DNA of 25,825 nucleotides from Thomasclavelia spiroformis (GCA_018369555.1 JAGZCC010000031.1:1-25825), one strand, 5' to 3'. Shown: positions 15,270 to 23,846, counted from the stretch's first letter. Made by a program: numbers and translations. The notes: generated by a model not told the origin, from the letters alone.

Positions 15270-16838
15270 TTATTCTCCCCCTTTTAAAATTAATTCACTA
15301 CATTTTAATCCATCCAAAGCACTCGACATAATTCCTCCAGCATAGCCTGCTCCCTCACCAATTGGATAAATACCTTTAATATTACTTTGATAATTTTCAT
15401 CTCGCTTAAATTTAACTGGTGATGAACTTCGAGATTCTACACCTAAAAGCATTGCATTACTTGTAAAACCTGAAATCTTTTGATTCATTAACACTAAACC
15501 TTCTTTTAAAGCCTGATTAACTTCATCACTAAATAATTCATTTAAATCTGCCTGCTTTATTCCTGGTAAAACACTGCATTCGATACTTGTATCACCTACT
15601 TCACTTCCTAAATATTCTTCTACTTTCATTACTGGTACAAAATAATTTTTACCACCTAATTCAAACGCTTTATGTTCTAGTTCACGTTGATAAACAACAC
15701 CTGATAGCGGATGGTCATCTTTAAAATCTTCAATTCCTACGGTTACTAAAATAGCACTATTAGCATTTATATCATCACGTGCTTGATTACTCATTCCATT
15801 AACTACAATCCCACCTAATTCACTACTTGAATTAATAACTCGTCCCCCAGGACACATACAAAATGTATAGACCCCACGCCCATTACTGCTTTTAACTGCT
15901 AATTTATAATCAGCTGCTTTTAGGCGAGGATGGTTAGCATATTTTCCATACTGCTGTTCATTAATAAATGATTGTAAATGCTCGATTCTTAAGCCAACTG
16001 CAAATGGTTTAGCCTCCATTTTTAAACCTCTTTGGTAAAGCATTTCATATGTATCACGAGCACTATGACCAATTGCTAAAACTAATTTATCTGGCTGCAT
16101 TGTTTTAATTTTACCATTTTGATTAATTTGAATATTTACTAATTGATTATTTTCAATTCCAACATCTACCAATTGGCTTTCAAATAATACCTCTCCACCA
16201 TTTTCAATTATCTTTTCTCGCATACTTTTAACAACATTAATTAAATAATCAGTTCCAACATGAGGCTTATTCATATATAAAATATCCTCATTAGCACCAT
16301 GTTGGACAAATGTTTCTAAAATAAACTGCTTTCTTTTATCTTTAACACCTGTAGTTAATTTACCATCACTAAATGTTCCGGCACCACCTTCACCAAATTG
16401 GACATTACTATTTACAAGCAATTTACCAGTTTTAAAAAAGTTATCAATATCCTCTTTTCTTTTATCAACTTCTTTTCCTCTTTCAATCAAAGTAACTCTT
16501 TGATGAGCCCTAGCTAAATTATAAGCACAAAAAAGACCTGCCGGACCACTTCCTACCACTACAATATGTTCATCATTAGCTTTCATTACAGGATAATGAT
16601 ATGATTTTACTTTAGTCAATTGTAATTTAGGATATCTTTTAATCATCATTTCTTCATTATCTATATTAAAATCAAAGCTACATACAAAATGAATTTTATT
16701 TTTTCTTCTAGCATCAACTGCCTGTTTAACCAACTTAACATCCTTAATTTTATTTTTAGAAATATTTAACTGTTGTGAAATAACTTGTCGATAATCCACT
16801 GTATCTAGTGAAACTTTTACATTATTAATTCTAATCAT
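15270..16838 (-). CDS. FAD-dependent dehydrogenase (COG2509 type)
   Basis: A 522-residue cytoplasmic flavoprotein. An N-terminal domain of about 85 residues (V-D-A-R-R-K-N-K-I-H-F near 41) is followed by the FAD Rossmann motif V-V-V-G-S-G-P-A-G-L-F-C-A (about 93-105), then V-Q-F-G-E-G-G-A-G-T-F-S-D-G-K-L, and near the C-terminus G-E-G-A-G-Y-A-G-G-I-M-S-S-A-L-D-G-L. This is the uncharacterised COG2509 family; substrate unknown. One base separates it from the flavoprotein gene upstream and three from mntP, so all belong to one transcript. An N-terminal iron-sulphur domain seems absent. Confidence 0.85.
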   Translation of the reverse strand: MIRINNVKVSLDTVDYRQVISQQLNISKNKIKDVKLVKQAVDARRKNKIHFVCSFDFNIDNEEMMIKRYPKLQLTKVKSYHYPVMKANDEHIVVVGSGPAGLFCAYNLARAHQRVTLIERGKEVDKRKEDIDNFFKTGKLLVNSNVQFGEGGAGTFSDGKLTTGVKDKRKQFILETFVQHGANEDILYMNKPHVGTDYLINVVKSMREKIIENGGEVLFESQLVDVGIENNQLVNIQINQNGKIKTMQPDKLVLAIGHSARDTYEMLYQRGLKMEAKPFAVGLRIEHLQSFINEQQYGKYANHPRLKAADYKLAVKSSNGRGVYTFCMCPGGRVINSSSELGGIVVNGMSNQARDDINANSAILVTVGIEDFKDDHPLSGVVYQRELEHKAFELGGKNYFVPVMKVEEYLGSEVGDTSIECSVLPGIKQADLNELFSDEVNQALKEGLVLMNQKISGFTSNAMLLGVESRSSSPVKFKRDENYQSNIKGIYPIGEGAGYAGGIMSSALDGLKCSELILKGGE

Positions 16839-16839
16839 A

Positions 16840-17949
16840 TTATCTTCCCTTACTTATTGTTTTAGCAATGTGATATCCTGAAGCAAAAGCAAAATGTAAA
16901 TTATAACCTCCACAATCACCATCTACATCCAACACTTCCCCAGCAATATAAATGCCTGGATATTTTACACACTCTAAATTCTCATCAACTTCATCTAAAC
17001 TAACACCACCACTAATTACCTGAGCTTTACGATAATCAAATGTTCCTGTAATCTTAAAACGCATATCTTTTAAATCTGTTACAAGTTCTAATACTTTAGC
17101 CAATTTATCATTAAATATGCCTTCTAAATAATAATTACCATATTTCTCCTTACGTTCATTTAATAAAATTTTAACTTGTTTATCGTCATATTCCGGTAAT
17201 AAATCTAAACTAATTTCTTTTTTACCATCATATCTTGAAAGTAATCTTGATAATTGCATAATACAAATACCTGACAAGCCTTGATCACTAAATAAAACTT
17301 CACCCTCTTGGCTTTCAATTAAACAATCATTAATCAATAAATTAGCTTTACATTTTACTCGTACCCCTTTTAATTTTGGATAAGATGGTTTAGTTTTTAA
17401 TTGGACTAAACTAGGATACAACTTTGTTACTTTTAAATCAAGTATCTTAACCAAATCATAACTATTTTCTCCAGATAATAACGATGCCGGTGATCCGGTA
17501 GCAATAACAACATTATCACACTCATACTTTCCTTTTGTTGTTTCTATCAAATAACCATGTTCATTTTTTATTATCTTCAAAGCTTTACACTCTTCAATTA
17601 AAGCAACTTGATCAAAATTATTCATTAATGCATTTTTAATTGTCAAACTTTGATTAGTCCGTGGATATAATAACGTTCCTACTTGTCTTGTTAAAACACC
17701 TATTTCATTAAAATATCTTTGAGCATCAAAATTATGAATAATTTTTTCAATTCTTTTATCGTTGGTATTATAAAAATACATATCTAAGTTAGTATTAGAA
17801 AGATTACAACGACCATTTCCACTCGCTAATATCTTTCTACCTGATTTATTTGATTGCTCTAAAATAATAACATTATGATGATTTTTTGCTAATTCATGGC
17901 CACAAATCAAACCGCTAGCCCCTGCTCCTATAATTACTGTTGTTTCCAT
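16840..17949 (-). CDS. HI0933/BaiN-family FAD oxidoreductase
   Basis: A 369-residue flavoprotein. The FAD motif I-I-G-A-G-A-S-G-L-I-C-G is at 6-17, followed by G-R-K-I-L-A-S-G-N-G-R-C-N-L-S-N-T, the signature of the HI0933/YhiN (COG2081) family. The C-terminal F-A-G-E box appears as Y-I-A-G-E-V-L-D-V-D-G-D-C-G-G-Y-N-L. A clostridial member, BaiN, was proposed to act on bile-acid intermediates, but most members have no proven substrate. It is slightly shorter than typical (about 400). First gene of the operon through mntP and ktrAB, behind a strong promoter, with GAGGAG before the ATG. Confidence 0.88.
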   Translation of the reverse strand: METTVIIGAGASGLICGHELAKNHHNVIILEQSNKSGRKILASGNGRCNLSNTNLDMYFYNTNDKRIEKIIHNFDAQRYFNEIGVLTRQVGTLLYPRTNQSLTIKNALMNNFDQVALIEECKALKIIKNEHGYLIETTKGKYECDNVVIATGSPASLLSGENSYDLVKILDLKVTKLYPSLVQLKTKPSYPKLKGVRVKCKANLLINDCLIESQEGEVLFSDQGLSGICIMQLSRLLSRYDGKKEISLDLLPEYDDKQVKILLNERKEKYGNYYLEGIFNDKLAKVLELVTDLKDMRFKITGTFDYRKAQVISGGVSLDEVDENLECVKYPGIYIAGEVLDVDGDCGGYNLHFAFASGYHIAKTISKGR

Positions 17950-17978
17950 TAACTATCTCCTCTTATATATTGTTTAAT

Positions 17979-18006
17979 ATTATAGCATAATATTAGATGC
18001 TTTCAA
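17979..18006 (-). promoter_or_regulatory. Promoter of the flavoprotein-mntP-ktrBA operon
   Basis: On the minus strand TTGAAA (18001-18006) and TATAAT (17979-17984) are 16 bases apart, with TG one base upstream of the -10. A strong vegetative promoter 30 bases before the first gene. Confidence 0.7.
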
Positions 18007-18032
18007 AACAAAAGAACTAATAAAATGAAGAC

Positions 18033-18061
18033 TTGATAATGTTAGATGATAAGTGTATAAT
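18033..18061 (+). promoter_or_regulatory. Promoter of the yebC-like gene
   Basis: TTGATA (18033-18038) and TATAAT (18056-18061) with an ideal 17-base spacer. Transcription would start near 18068, inside the upstream extension of the frame, which confirms that the real start codon is the later ATG at 18098. Confidence 0.75.
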
Positions 18062-18097
18062 TTAATGGAATTTATCATTTTAAGGAGGAATTATTTT

Positions 18098-18832
18098 ATG
18101 GGTAGAGCACATGAAGTGCGTAAAGTTGCCATGGCTAAAACCGCTGCTAAAAAAACTAAATTATATTCTCGTTATGGTAAAGAAATATATTTAGCAGCTA
18201 AAGCTGGGGGACCAGAACCAGATGGAAACTTAGCTTTAAGAAGATTAATTGACAAAGCCAAAAAAGAACAAGTACCTGCTGATGTTATTAAAAGAGCTAT
18301 TGATAAAGTAAAAAGCGGAGTTACTGAAGATTATGAAGAAAAAGTATTTGAAGGATATGCTAATGGTGGAGCTACTATTATCGTTAAATGCTTAACTGAT
18401 AATATTAATCGTACAATTTCTCAAGTACGTCCTGCATTTACTAAATCTAAAGCTAAATTAGGAAACGAAGGTTCTGTTTCTTATTTATACGATGTTATAA
18501 GTGTTGTAAGTTTTAAAGGATTAGATGAAGAAGCTGTATTAGATGCTTTAGTAATGGCTGAAATCGATGCTCGTGATATTATTAGTGAAGAAGATGGTTC
18601 AATTAAAATTATTGGTGAACCAACAGATTTCAATAAAATCAAAGAAGCTATTGAAGGAATTAAAGCAGATGTTGATTTTGATATCGACGAAATTCAAACA
18701 CTACCTCAAGATACCGTAGAACTTGAAGGTGAAGATATGGAATTATTTGAACGCTTAATGAATAATTTAAATGATTGTGATGATGTTGATCAAATATATC
18801 ATAATGTGGCAAACTACGATGAGGGAGAATAA
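18098..18832 (+). CDS. YebC/TACO1 family protein, YeeI subtype
   Basis: A 244-residue protein of normal family length. It starts M-G-R-A-H-E, then K-E-I-Y-L-A-A-K-A-G-G-P-E-P-D-G-N-L-A-L (about 29-48), which resembles B. subtilis YeeI more than E. coli YebC. Next come V-P-A-D-V-I-K-R-A-I, Y-E-G-Y-type F-E-G-Y-A-N-G-G-A, and D-N-I-N-R-T. The family was long annotated as transcriptional regulators; recent work links YebC2/YeeI-type members to relief of ribosome stalling at proline-rich stretches. The ATG at 18098 is chosen because AAGGAGG lies 9 bases ahead and the promoter covers the earlier in-frame ATG at 18053. Confidence 0.92.
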   Translation: MGRAHEVRKVAMAKTAAKKTKLYSRYGKEIYLAAKAGGPEPDGNLALRRLIDKAKKEQVPADVIKRAIDKVKSGVTEDYEEKVFEGYANGGATIIVKCLTDNINRTISQVRPAFTKSKAKLGNEGSVSYLYDVISVVSFKGLDEEAVLDALVMAEIDARDIISEEDGSIKIIGEPTDFNKIKEAIEGIKADVDFDIDEIQTLPQDTVELEGEDMELFERLMNNLNDCDDVDQIYHNVANYDEGE

Positions 18833-18845
18833 TTCTCCCTTTTAT
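18822..18845 (+). terminator. Terminator overlapping the yebC-like stop codon
   Basis: GGGAGAAT-A-ATTCTCCC (18822-18840, 9-base arms) followed by TTTTATTT. The stop codon TAA sits in its centre. It would limit transcription into the MBL gene, whose ribosome site follows directly. Confidence 0.65.
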
Positions 18846-18858
18846 TTATAGAGGACAT

Positions 18859-19524
18859 ATGAAAGTTACATATTTATACAACAGCGGATTTCTTGTTGAA
18901 CTTAAAAATCATATTTTATTATTTGACTATTATCAAGGAACTATTCCAACTCTAAACCCTTCTAAACCGCTATATGTTTTTGTATCACATAACCATCACG
19001 ACCACTACAATCCTACAATATATAATTTAAATCATCCAAATATTACTTATCTTATCGATCATGAAATAAATAACAAAGGAATAAAAGTTTTACCTAATAA
19101 ACATTATTATATTGATGATTTAAATGTTCATACACTATTATCTAGCGATGAAGGTGTAGCCTTCATCGTTGAAGTAGAAAATAAACGCATTTATCATGCC
19201 GGTGATTTACATTGGTGGCATTGGATTGGTGAACCAGATAGTGATAATAACTATCAAGCAAATACTTTTAAAAATGAAATTAGTAAAATTAAAGATCTGA
19301 GCTTCGATTTAATGATGGTTCCTTTAGATCCTCGTCTTGAAGAAACTATGCATTGGGGGCTTGATTATATTTTACATTATATTAAAACAAAATATGTTCT
19401 ACCAATGCATTTTACTAATAATCCTAAAAAAATGCTTGAATCTATAGATAATGAACCACTATGTCGTTATAATAATATTATTAAAATTTATCATCAAGGC
19501 GAAATTTTTATTTTAGGAGAATAG
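18859..19524 (+). CDS. MBL-fold metallo-hydrolase
   Basis: A 221-residue metallo-beta-lactamase-fold protein. The metal motif S-H-N-H-H-D-H-Y (48-55) is the H-x-H-x-D-H box, with further ligands in Y-H-A-G-D-L-H-W-W (about 111-119) and P-M-H-F-T near the C-terminus. It resembles the UlaG-like/COG2220 branch of small hydrolases; substrate unknown. GAGG lies six bases before the ATG. It forms a pair with the thioesterase gene, starting two bases after its stop, and follows the yebC-like gene after 26 bases holding a terminator tail. Confidence 0.85.
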   Translation: MKVTYLYNSGFLVELKNHILLFDYYQGTIPTLNPSKPLYVFVSHNHHDHYNPTIYNLNHPNITYLIDHEINNKGIKVLPNKHYYIDDLNVHTLLSSDEGVAFIVEVENKRIYHAGDLHWWHWIGEPDSDNNYQANTFKNEISKIKDLSFDLMMVPLDPRLEETMHWGLDYILHYIKTKYVLPMHFTNNPKKMLESIDNEPLCRYNNIIKIYHQGEIFILGE

Positions 19525-19526
19525 CT

Positions 19527-19940
19527 ATGAACATTAAACCATATCAGCATATTGCAAAATATTATGAAACCGATCAAATGGGAATTATTCATCACTCCAA
19601 TTATATTCGTTGGTTTGAAGAAGCACGAATTGATTTTATGAACCAAATTGGTTTAACTTATAAAACAATGGAAAAAAAGGGAATTATTTCACCAGTATTA
19701 GAGATAAGCTGTAAATATTTAAATATGATGTATTTTGATGATATTGCAACAATTCATATATCATTCGATAAATATAGCGGTGTTCGTTTTACTTGCAGTT
19801 ATGAAATATATAATCAAGATGGGATTTTATGTACTACCGGAACATCTAAACATTGTTTTATCAACAAAGAAGGAAAACCAATCAGTTTAAAAAAGAATTA
19901 TCCTGAATTTGATCAATTATTTAAACAATTCATTAAATAA
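19527..19940 (+). CDS. YbgC/FadM-like acyl-CoA thioesterase
   Basis: A 137-residue single hot-dog-fold protein. The catalytic stretch Y-E-T-D-Q-M-G-I-I-H-H-S-N-Y-I-R-W-F-E-E near residues 13-32 matches the 4HBT class D-x-M-G-x-V-x-N-x-x-Y, with the aspartate at 16. It hydrolyses acyl-CoA or acyl-ACP thioesters in the cytoplasm; chain preference is not predictable. TTAGGAG before the ATG lies in the end of the MBL gene. Last gene of the plus-strand group, followed by a bidirectional terminator. Confidence 0.88.
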   Translation: MNIKPYQHIAKYYETDQMGIIHHSNYIRWFEEARIDFMNQIGLTYKTMEKKGIISPVLEISCKYLNMMYFDDIATIHISFDKYSGVRFTCSYEIYNQDGILCTTGTSKHCFINKEGKPISLKKNYPEFDQLFKQFIK

Positions 19941-19960
19941 AATTATAAGTTTTCTCGTAC

Positions 19961-20017
19961 AAAAAGGAAGAATTAATTTTATTGATATACTCAATAAATT
20001 AAACCTTCCTTTTTTTG
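19961..20017. terminator. Bidirectional terminator between convergent genes
   Basis: AAAAAGGAAG (19961-19970) pairs with CTTCCTTTTT (20005-20014). The loop holds a second stem (TTTATTGA/TCAATAAA). A and T runs on opposite sides fit termination of both the thioesterase and the glycosidase transcripts. Confidence 0.75.
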
Positions 20018-20051
20018 TTAATCTATAATAAAAATTAATTCTTCATCTATA

Positions 20052-22199
20052 CTATTTAAATTTTCTTCTTAATCCTACATACCCAGCAATACTTAATAAA
20101 GTAATTCCTGCAAACATTCCAGCTAAGCTTTCATCACCTGTTTTTACACTTACTGGTGCCTTTACTGTTTGTAAGTTTGCCATTGCTTTTTCAAATTCAC
20201 CACTTGTATGATTGATAACAGTTAAACCAACTGAAACATCATCTATTTTATCTGTAAATTCATAATTTGATTGACTTTGATAATTAAATGCTGAAAAGAT
20301 TTTAAATGTTTTACCACTACTATCTTTAACTGATTTGATTAAATCAACAGCTGGTTCTAACTCACTTAAACCTCTTTCATCCATTGAAATATAAGTAATA
20401 TCTATCCAACCTTTTGCTTCAGTATGTTTCATGAAATCTTCAAGGAAAGTACGCCAAATTGTATTCCATTCTTCACTTCCAGGTGTGTATGCTTGTTTTA
20501 TTGTTTCACCAGTTGCTTCATCCATGTATGTTAAAACATTTCCCCATGGAACAATACTATAACATTGAATTTCTCCAATTCCTTTTTCTGGAACTAAGAC
20601 ACCATGATTGATCCATCTTTGAATCCATTTATCATACCAAGTATAATCAAATGTAAATGAACCATCTGCTTTCTTTGTCCATTTAATCATTGAAGGATTA
20701 CCATAATATGATTGATGATTCCATGCTTCTTCAACAATTGTAGCAGTTACAGCTGTTCCTCCTGTTTGCTTATAAGCTTCAATATTTTGATCTAAGTATT
20801 TAAAATGTTCTTCTGTAAAATATTGTTCTTCACTTAAACCATAATATTCAGCAGTAGCAAATGGATATTGCCAAAGTTCAATTTTCGTTCCAACTTCACT
20901 GCTTGTTGGCTGAACTAGATCAAGAACTTCAAATTCATAATCAAATTCAATTGGTGTTGTCAATTCATCAGCAGTTAATGTTAATGTTCCACGATATGTT
21001 CCCGCTTTAGCATCTTTAGGAATATTAATATTAATCCAAGATGATTTAACTGTATTTTTTTCAATATCTACACTACCACCTTGATAAATACAATCTGGGA
21101 AATACTTACCTGCGCCACTACCACCCCAGCCAGTTTTAATATAAATATCTTTTATCCAACGAATATCAAGATTGCAAGCAATAATTGAAGCATCGTTACT
21201 TACAAAATCACTAGCTGTTATTTTAGCATTATGAATAACATTTTCTTTAGTTGTAATGATTATTTTTGAATTTAAAATATCACCTTTCCATGCGACATCA
21301 TGATATGATCTACCATAACCATATTTCAAGCTATCATAATCATCAACTGCATCCAATTTTTCGGGTGAAGCAACAAATGCATTTAATACATTAGTATCTG
21401 GAACTACATGAATATTTACAGATTTACTAATATCAGTTCCTTCAATAGTTACGGTAACTTTAGCGCTAGCTTCATGATCAGCAATAGCAGTGACGATATT
21501 TCCATCAACTTTTACAATTGATTCATCACTACTTATCCATTTAACATTTTTATTGCTGGCATTAATTGGATATAATTCATATTCAATTTTTGCACTTTCA
21601 CCAGTTTCTAATGTTATATCAGTATCTAATAAATTAATATCTAGTGGATTTAATTCATCATGATATACCTTGAGATAATCTACTTGAATCGATTTACCAC
21701 TACTAGCTTCTTGTAATTTTACTTCAATTGTATGTTTTCCATTTACTAAATCCAATTTTTCAAAGATTTTTTGCTGTTCTTTTCGAGAATCAGTATTAGC
21801 GAGAGCTTCACCGACTAATTGACCATCGATATAAACATCATAATTACCATGATTATAAGCAGTTGAAGCCCAAATTTCAATTCCTTCACCGATAAAATCC
21901 ATTTTAAATGATCCTCCATCGTCACTATAATGATCATCACTGTTATGGAATTGACTGTATCCTGTTTCTCCTATCCAATTTCCAATATACTGAATCTTAA
22001 ACAATTCATTGCTACTAGTTGTATGTGAATCCTCAACTTCAGTATATTTTGGTACTTCAATTTCACCGCTATCAACATATCCTAGTACTTTTGCATAATC
22101 AATTTGAACATCAGCTGATTTACTTAGTTCATTTTTTTGACCTGTTGGAACAAGTTTAATTATATGTCTTCCATATTCTAATCCATCAATCGAATACAT
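20052..22199 (-). CDS. GH123/DUF4091 glycosidase, 3' part after frameshift
   Basis: A frame of 715 codons that continues the secreted protein encoded from 22602; its own first ATG is not a real start and has no ribosome site. In order: end of module 1; a second lectin-like module (about 68-178) similar to module 1; a Big_2 Ig-like domain (about 187-265); a beta-sandwich domain; and a DUF4091/GH123-type TIM-barrel start with L-W-Q-Y-P-F-A-T-A (about 442-450), S-M-I-K-W-T, Y-S-I-V-P-W and S-M-D-E-R (605-609), whose Asp-Glu pair corresponds to the GH123 catalytic residues. The barrel breaks off near 675 and runs into a sortase signal S-V-K-T-G-D (684-689), a hydrophobic helix and R-R-K-F-K. GH123 enzymes release beta-linked GalNAc. 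Probably inactive. Confidence 0.8.
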   Translation of the reverse strand: MYSIDGLEYGRHIIKLVPTGQKNELSKSADVQIDYAKVLGYVDSGEIEVPKYTEVEDSHTTSSNELFKIQYIGNWIGETGYSQFHNSDDHYSDDGGSFKMDFIGEGIEIWASTAYNHGNYDVYIDGQLVGEALANTDSRKEQQKIFEKLDLVNGKHTIEVKLQEASSGKSIQVDYLKVYHDELNPLDINLLDTDITLETGESAKIEYELYPINASNKNVKWISSDESIVKVDGNIVTAIADHEASAKVTVTIEGTDISKSVNIHVVPDTNVLNAFVASPEKLDAVDDYDSLKYGYGRSYHDVAWKGDILNSKIIITTKENVIHNAKITASDFVSNDASIIACNLDIRWIKDIYIKTGWGGSGAGKYFPDCIYQGGSVDIEKNTVKSSWININIPKDAKAGTYRGTLTLTADELTTPIEFDYEFEVLDLVQPTSSEVGTKIELWQYPFATAEYYGLSEEQYFTEEHFKYLDQNIEAYKQTGGTAVTATIVEEAWNHQSYYGNPSMIKWTKKADGSFTFDYTWYDKWIQRWINHGVLVPEKGIGEIQCYSIVPWGNVLTYMDEATGETIKQAYTPGSEEWNTIWRTFLEDFMKHTEAKGWIDITYISMDERGLSELEPAVDLIKSVKDSSGKTFKIFSAFNYQSQSNYEFTDKIDDVSVGLTVINHTSGEFEKAMANLQTVKAPVSVKTGDESLAGMFAGITLLSIAGYVGLRRKFK

Positions 22200-22602
22200 T
22201 TTTTTCTTGATCCATTATCGTACTTCGATACTGATCAATAGTTCCAACTTTTGTATCATCAAGATAAACATCTAACATTCCATGTTTATCTTTTAAAGAT
22301 GCATATAATTCAATTCCTGTTCCTTCAAAAGCAATTGAAATATATGTTGAATCATCAATTTGTCTTTCAAAAATATAATGTTCATCCCCATTATAACAAG
22401 CGCCATTATTACCAAATGTCCAATCTCCAGAAAAATAAAATTTATGTAACTCATTTTCATTACCAACACTACCATCATTAATAATTAATGTATTATCAAC
22501 TGGTATAGCTGCTGATACATTTGGCATTATTGCTACAATCATCATCAATGATAAAATTACACCAAATATCTTCACAAAATTCTTTTTTATTTTCCTTTGC
22601 AC
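22186..22602 (-). CDS. GH123/DUF4091 glycosidase, 5' part (signal peptide, module 1)
   Basis: 138 codons from a GTG start with GGGGAAG seven bases upstream. Residues 1-31 are a Sec signal peptide (K/R-rich head, hydrophobic core, V-S-A-A). Then comes most of a lectin-like module (F-Y-F-S-G-D-W-T-F-G, G-T-G-I-E-L-Y-A-S, L-D-V-Y-L-D-D-T-K-V) that resembles the module in the downstream frame. It ends at TGA shortly after an A7 tract (22199-22205 region). With one A fewer the frame would continue without a break into the 20052-22199 frame, exactly where the module would be expected to go on. Either a disrupted gene, a phase-variable tract or a sequencing error. Confidence 0.75.
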   Translation of the reverse strand: MQRKIKKNFVKIFGVILSLMMIVAIMPNVSAAIPVDNTLIINDGSVGNENELHKFYFSGDWTFGNNGACYNGDEHYIFERQIDDSTYISIAFEGTGIELYASLKDKHGMLDVYLDDTKVGTIDQYRSTIMDQEKNVFD

Positions 22603-22674
22603 GACTATCTTCCCCTTTCTTTAATTTTTATTATCTTTTACTTGAACTAACTTTTTCACCTCTCTTTCATTTAA

Positions 22675-22721
22675 TGATAGCGTTTATATTTATATTATAG
22701 TATCATTTTAATAATTATTCA
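22675..22721 (-). promoter_or_regulatory. Promoter and cre-like site of the glycosidase gene
   Basis: On the minus strand TGAATA (22716-22721), a 16-base spacer and TATAAT (22694-22699). Just downstream, 22675-22689 reads ATATAAACGCTATCA, matching the catabolite-responsive element pattern WTGNAANCGNWNNCW at all but the third base. A CcpA site at the transcription start would repress in the presence of glucose, sensible for a glycan-degrading enzyme. Inferred from pattern only. Confidence 0.45.
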
Positions 22722-23260
22722 TTAATCTTTATATATTTACTTGGGATTTTATCAGCTAACCAAACATCCTCATTTCCATAATAAAACTTTACCCCATCTA
22801 ACATCGCTTGTTTAGTATCGATTTGTAATATACATACATCTTTATCGTGCCTTATTGCAACGTTATATGCCATAGTAACGTCTAAAGATAAATGAACATA
22901 TTGCCGTTTTTGTGGTAATAACCCTTTTTCTTTAATCGAAGCTAAAAACTTTTTAGCTGTACCATGATATAAAATATCCGGTGGAACTTGTTCTTGTTTA
23001 ATTATTTTCATTGGAATTGTATGACCATAACAAGCTCTTATTTTATTATCGTTAATTTCAAATCTTTTCTTTTTTGACTTTTCAATCAATATATATAAAT
23101 CATCAATAGTAATATCTTTCCATCTTTTATCTTGATGCAATGCATCTAGTAATTGATCGACTAACACCCAGCCCTCTTGATCCATTTCTAATTTATACTT
23201 CCATGGTGAATGACGAAGAGCATATGATATTTCTTTGCTTAATTCTACATATTTATTCAT
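22715..23260 (-). CDS. kptA: RNA 2'-phosphotransferase (KptA/Tpt1 family)
   Basis: A 181-residue enzyme of normal length. The N-terminal winged helix has the S-Y-A-L-R-H-S-P box (about 12-19). The ADP-ribosyltransferase-like half has I-R-A-C-Y-G-H-T (about 72-79), L-Y-H-G-T (97-101), R-x-Y-V-H-L-S (119-125) and D-V-W-L-A near the end. The family moves a 2'-phosphate from RNA to NAD+. Bacteria lack the tRNA-ligase pathway that makes this substrate in eukaryotes, so its natural target here is unknown. Stands alone; the ribosome site is weak (TTGGG). A TATAAT lies about 25-30 bases upstream; the rest of 23261-23450 shows nothing further. Confidence 0.93.
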   Translation of the reverse strand: MNKYVELSKEISYALRHSPWKYKLEMDQEGWVLVDQLLDALHQDKRWKDITIDDLYILIEKSKKKRFEINDNKIRACYGHTIPMKIIKQEQVPPDILYHGTAKKFLASIKEKGLLPQKRQYVHLSLDVTMAYNVAIRHDKDVCILQIDTKQAMLDGVKFYYGNEDVWLADKIPSKYIKINE

Positions 23261-23450
23261 ATTTTAACCCAATTTCTATTATTATAATTTTTAATAAAAT
23301 TTATTTGATATTCATTAATTAACAATACTATAAATTAAAATTTACTAAGTAGTATTTTATAATTTCATGTAATTATATTAAGTTTTCTATTAGGAATTTG
23401 ATTATTATTAAAACCTGTAAATCCGTTTTTGTTTGTAAAATTTTATCAAA

Positions 23451-23846
23451 TCAGCTTAAACACCATTTTGCAATATCTTCAATTAATTTTGTAGGTAATG
23501 CTCTATCATAAGGAAAATATATTGCATTTTTCTTAGTAACAAATTCATTTAACTCCAATGCAAACTTTTCAATAACTTCAGCCTCTACATAAAAACTAAT
23601 GTGTTTTTTACAAGCAGAAAATGAGATGGATCTTCCTTCTTTTTCATAGTATGGCATACTCCATAGTATATGTTCATTTACTCCCTGAACACAATTTTTC
23701 AATACAGTCATCATTTCTGTTAAATGCGTGCGTGTTTCCATGGGTTGTAAATCTATATACTCTAGTACTGTTTTAGGAGCTTTGCCACAATAATGACTTT
23801 GATTTACTCTTTTAAATTCTCTTTTACATTTAGAACATATCCACAT
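23451..23846 (-). CDS. Zinc-ribbon DUF1801/DUF5655-like protein
   Basis: A 131-residue protein. The first 20 residues hold a single zinc ribbon (C-S-K-C ... H-Y-C). The rest resembles the DUF1801/YdhG fold, related to the YjbR/CyaY superfamily: W-S-M-P-Y-Y-E-K-E-G in the middle, I-S-F-Y-V-E, and a closing Y-F-P-Y-D-R-A-L-P region. No catalytic residues are evident and the function is unknown. GGAGG lies about 11 bases before the ATG. It stands between kptA and the duplicated 41-base repeat, whose left copy begins 18 bases upstream of its start. Confidence 0.7.
   Translation of the reverse strand: MWICSKCKREFKRVNQSHYCGKAPKTVLEYIDLQPMETRTHLTEMMTVLKNCVQGVNEHILWSMPYYEKEGRSISFSACKKHISFYVEAEVIEKFALELNEFVTKKNAIYFPYDRALPTKLIEDIAKWCLS

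Noticed and set aside
22180..22215. Programmed -1 ribosomal frameshift in the glycosidase
   Set aside because: The join needs +1 (or -2), and no frameshift-stimulating structure is evident; polymerase slippage or simple mutation is more likely.
22251..22481. Frames on both strands inside the glycosidase 5' part
   Set aside because: Explained by the real secreted-protein frame with signal peptide.
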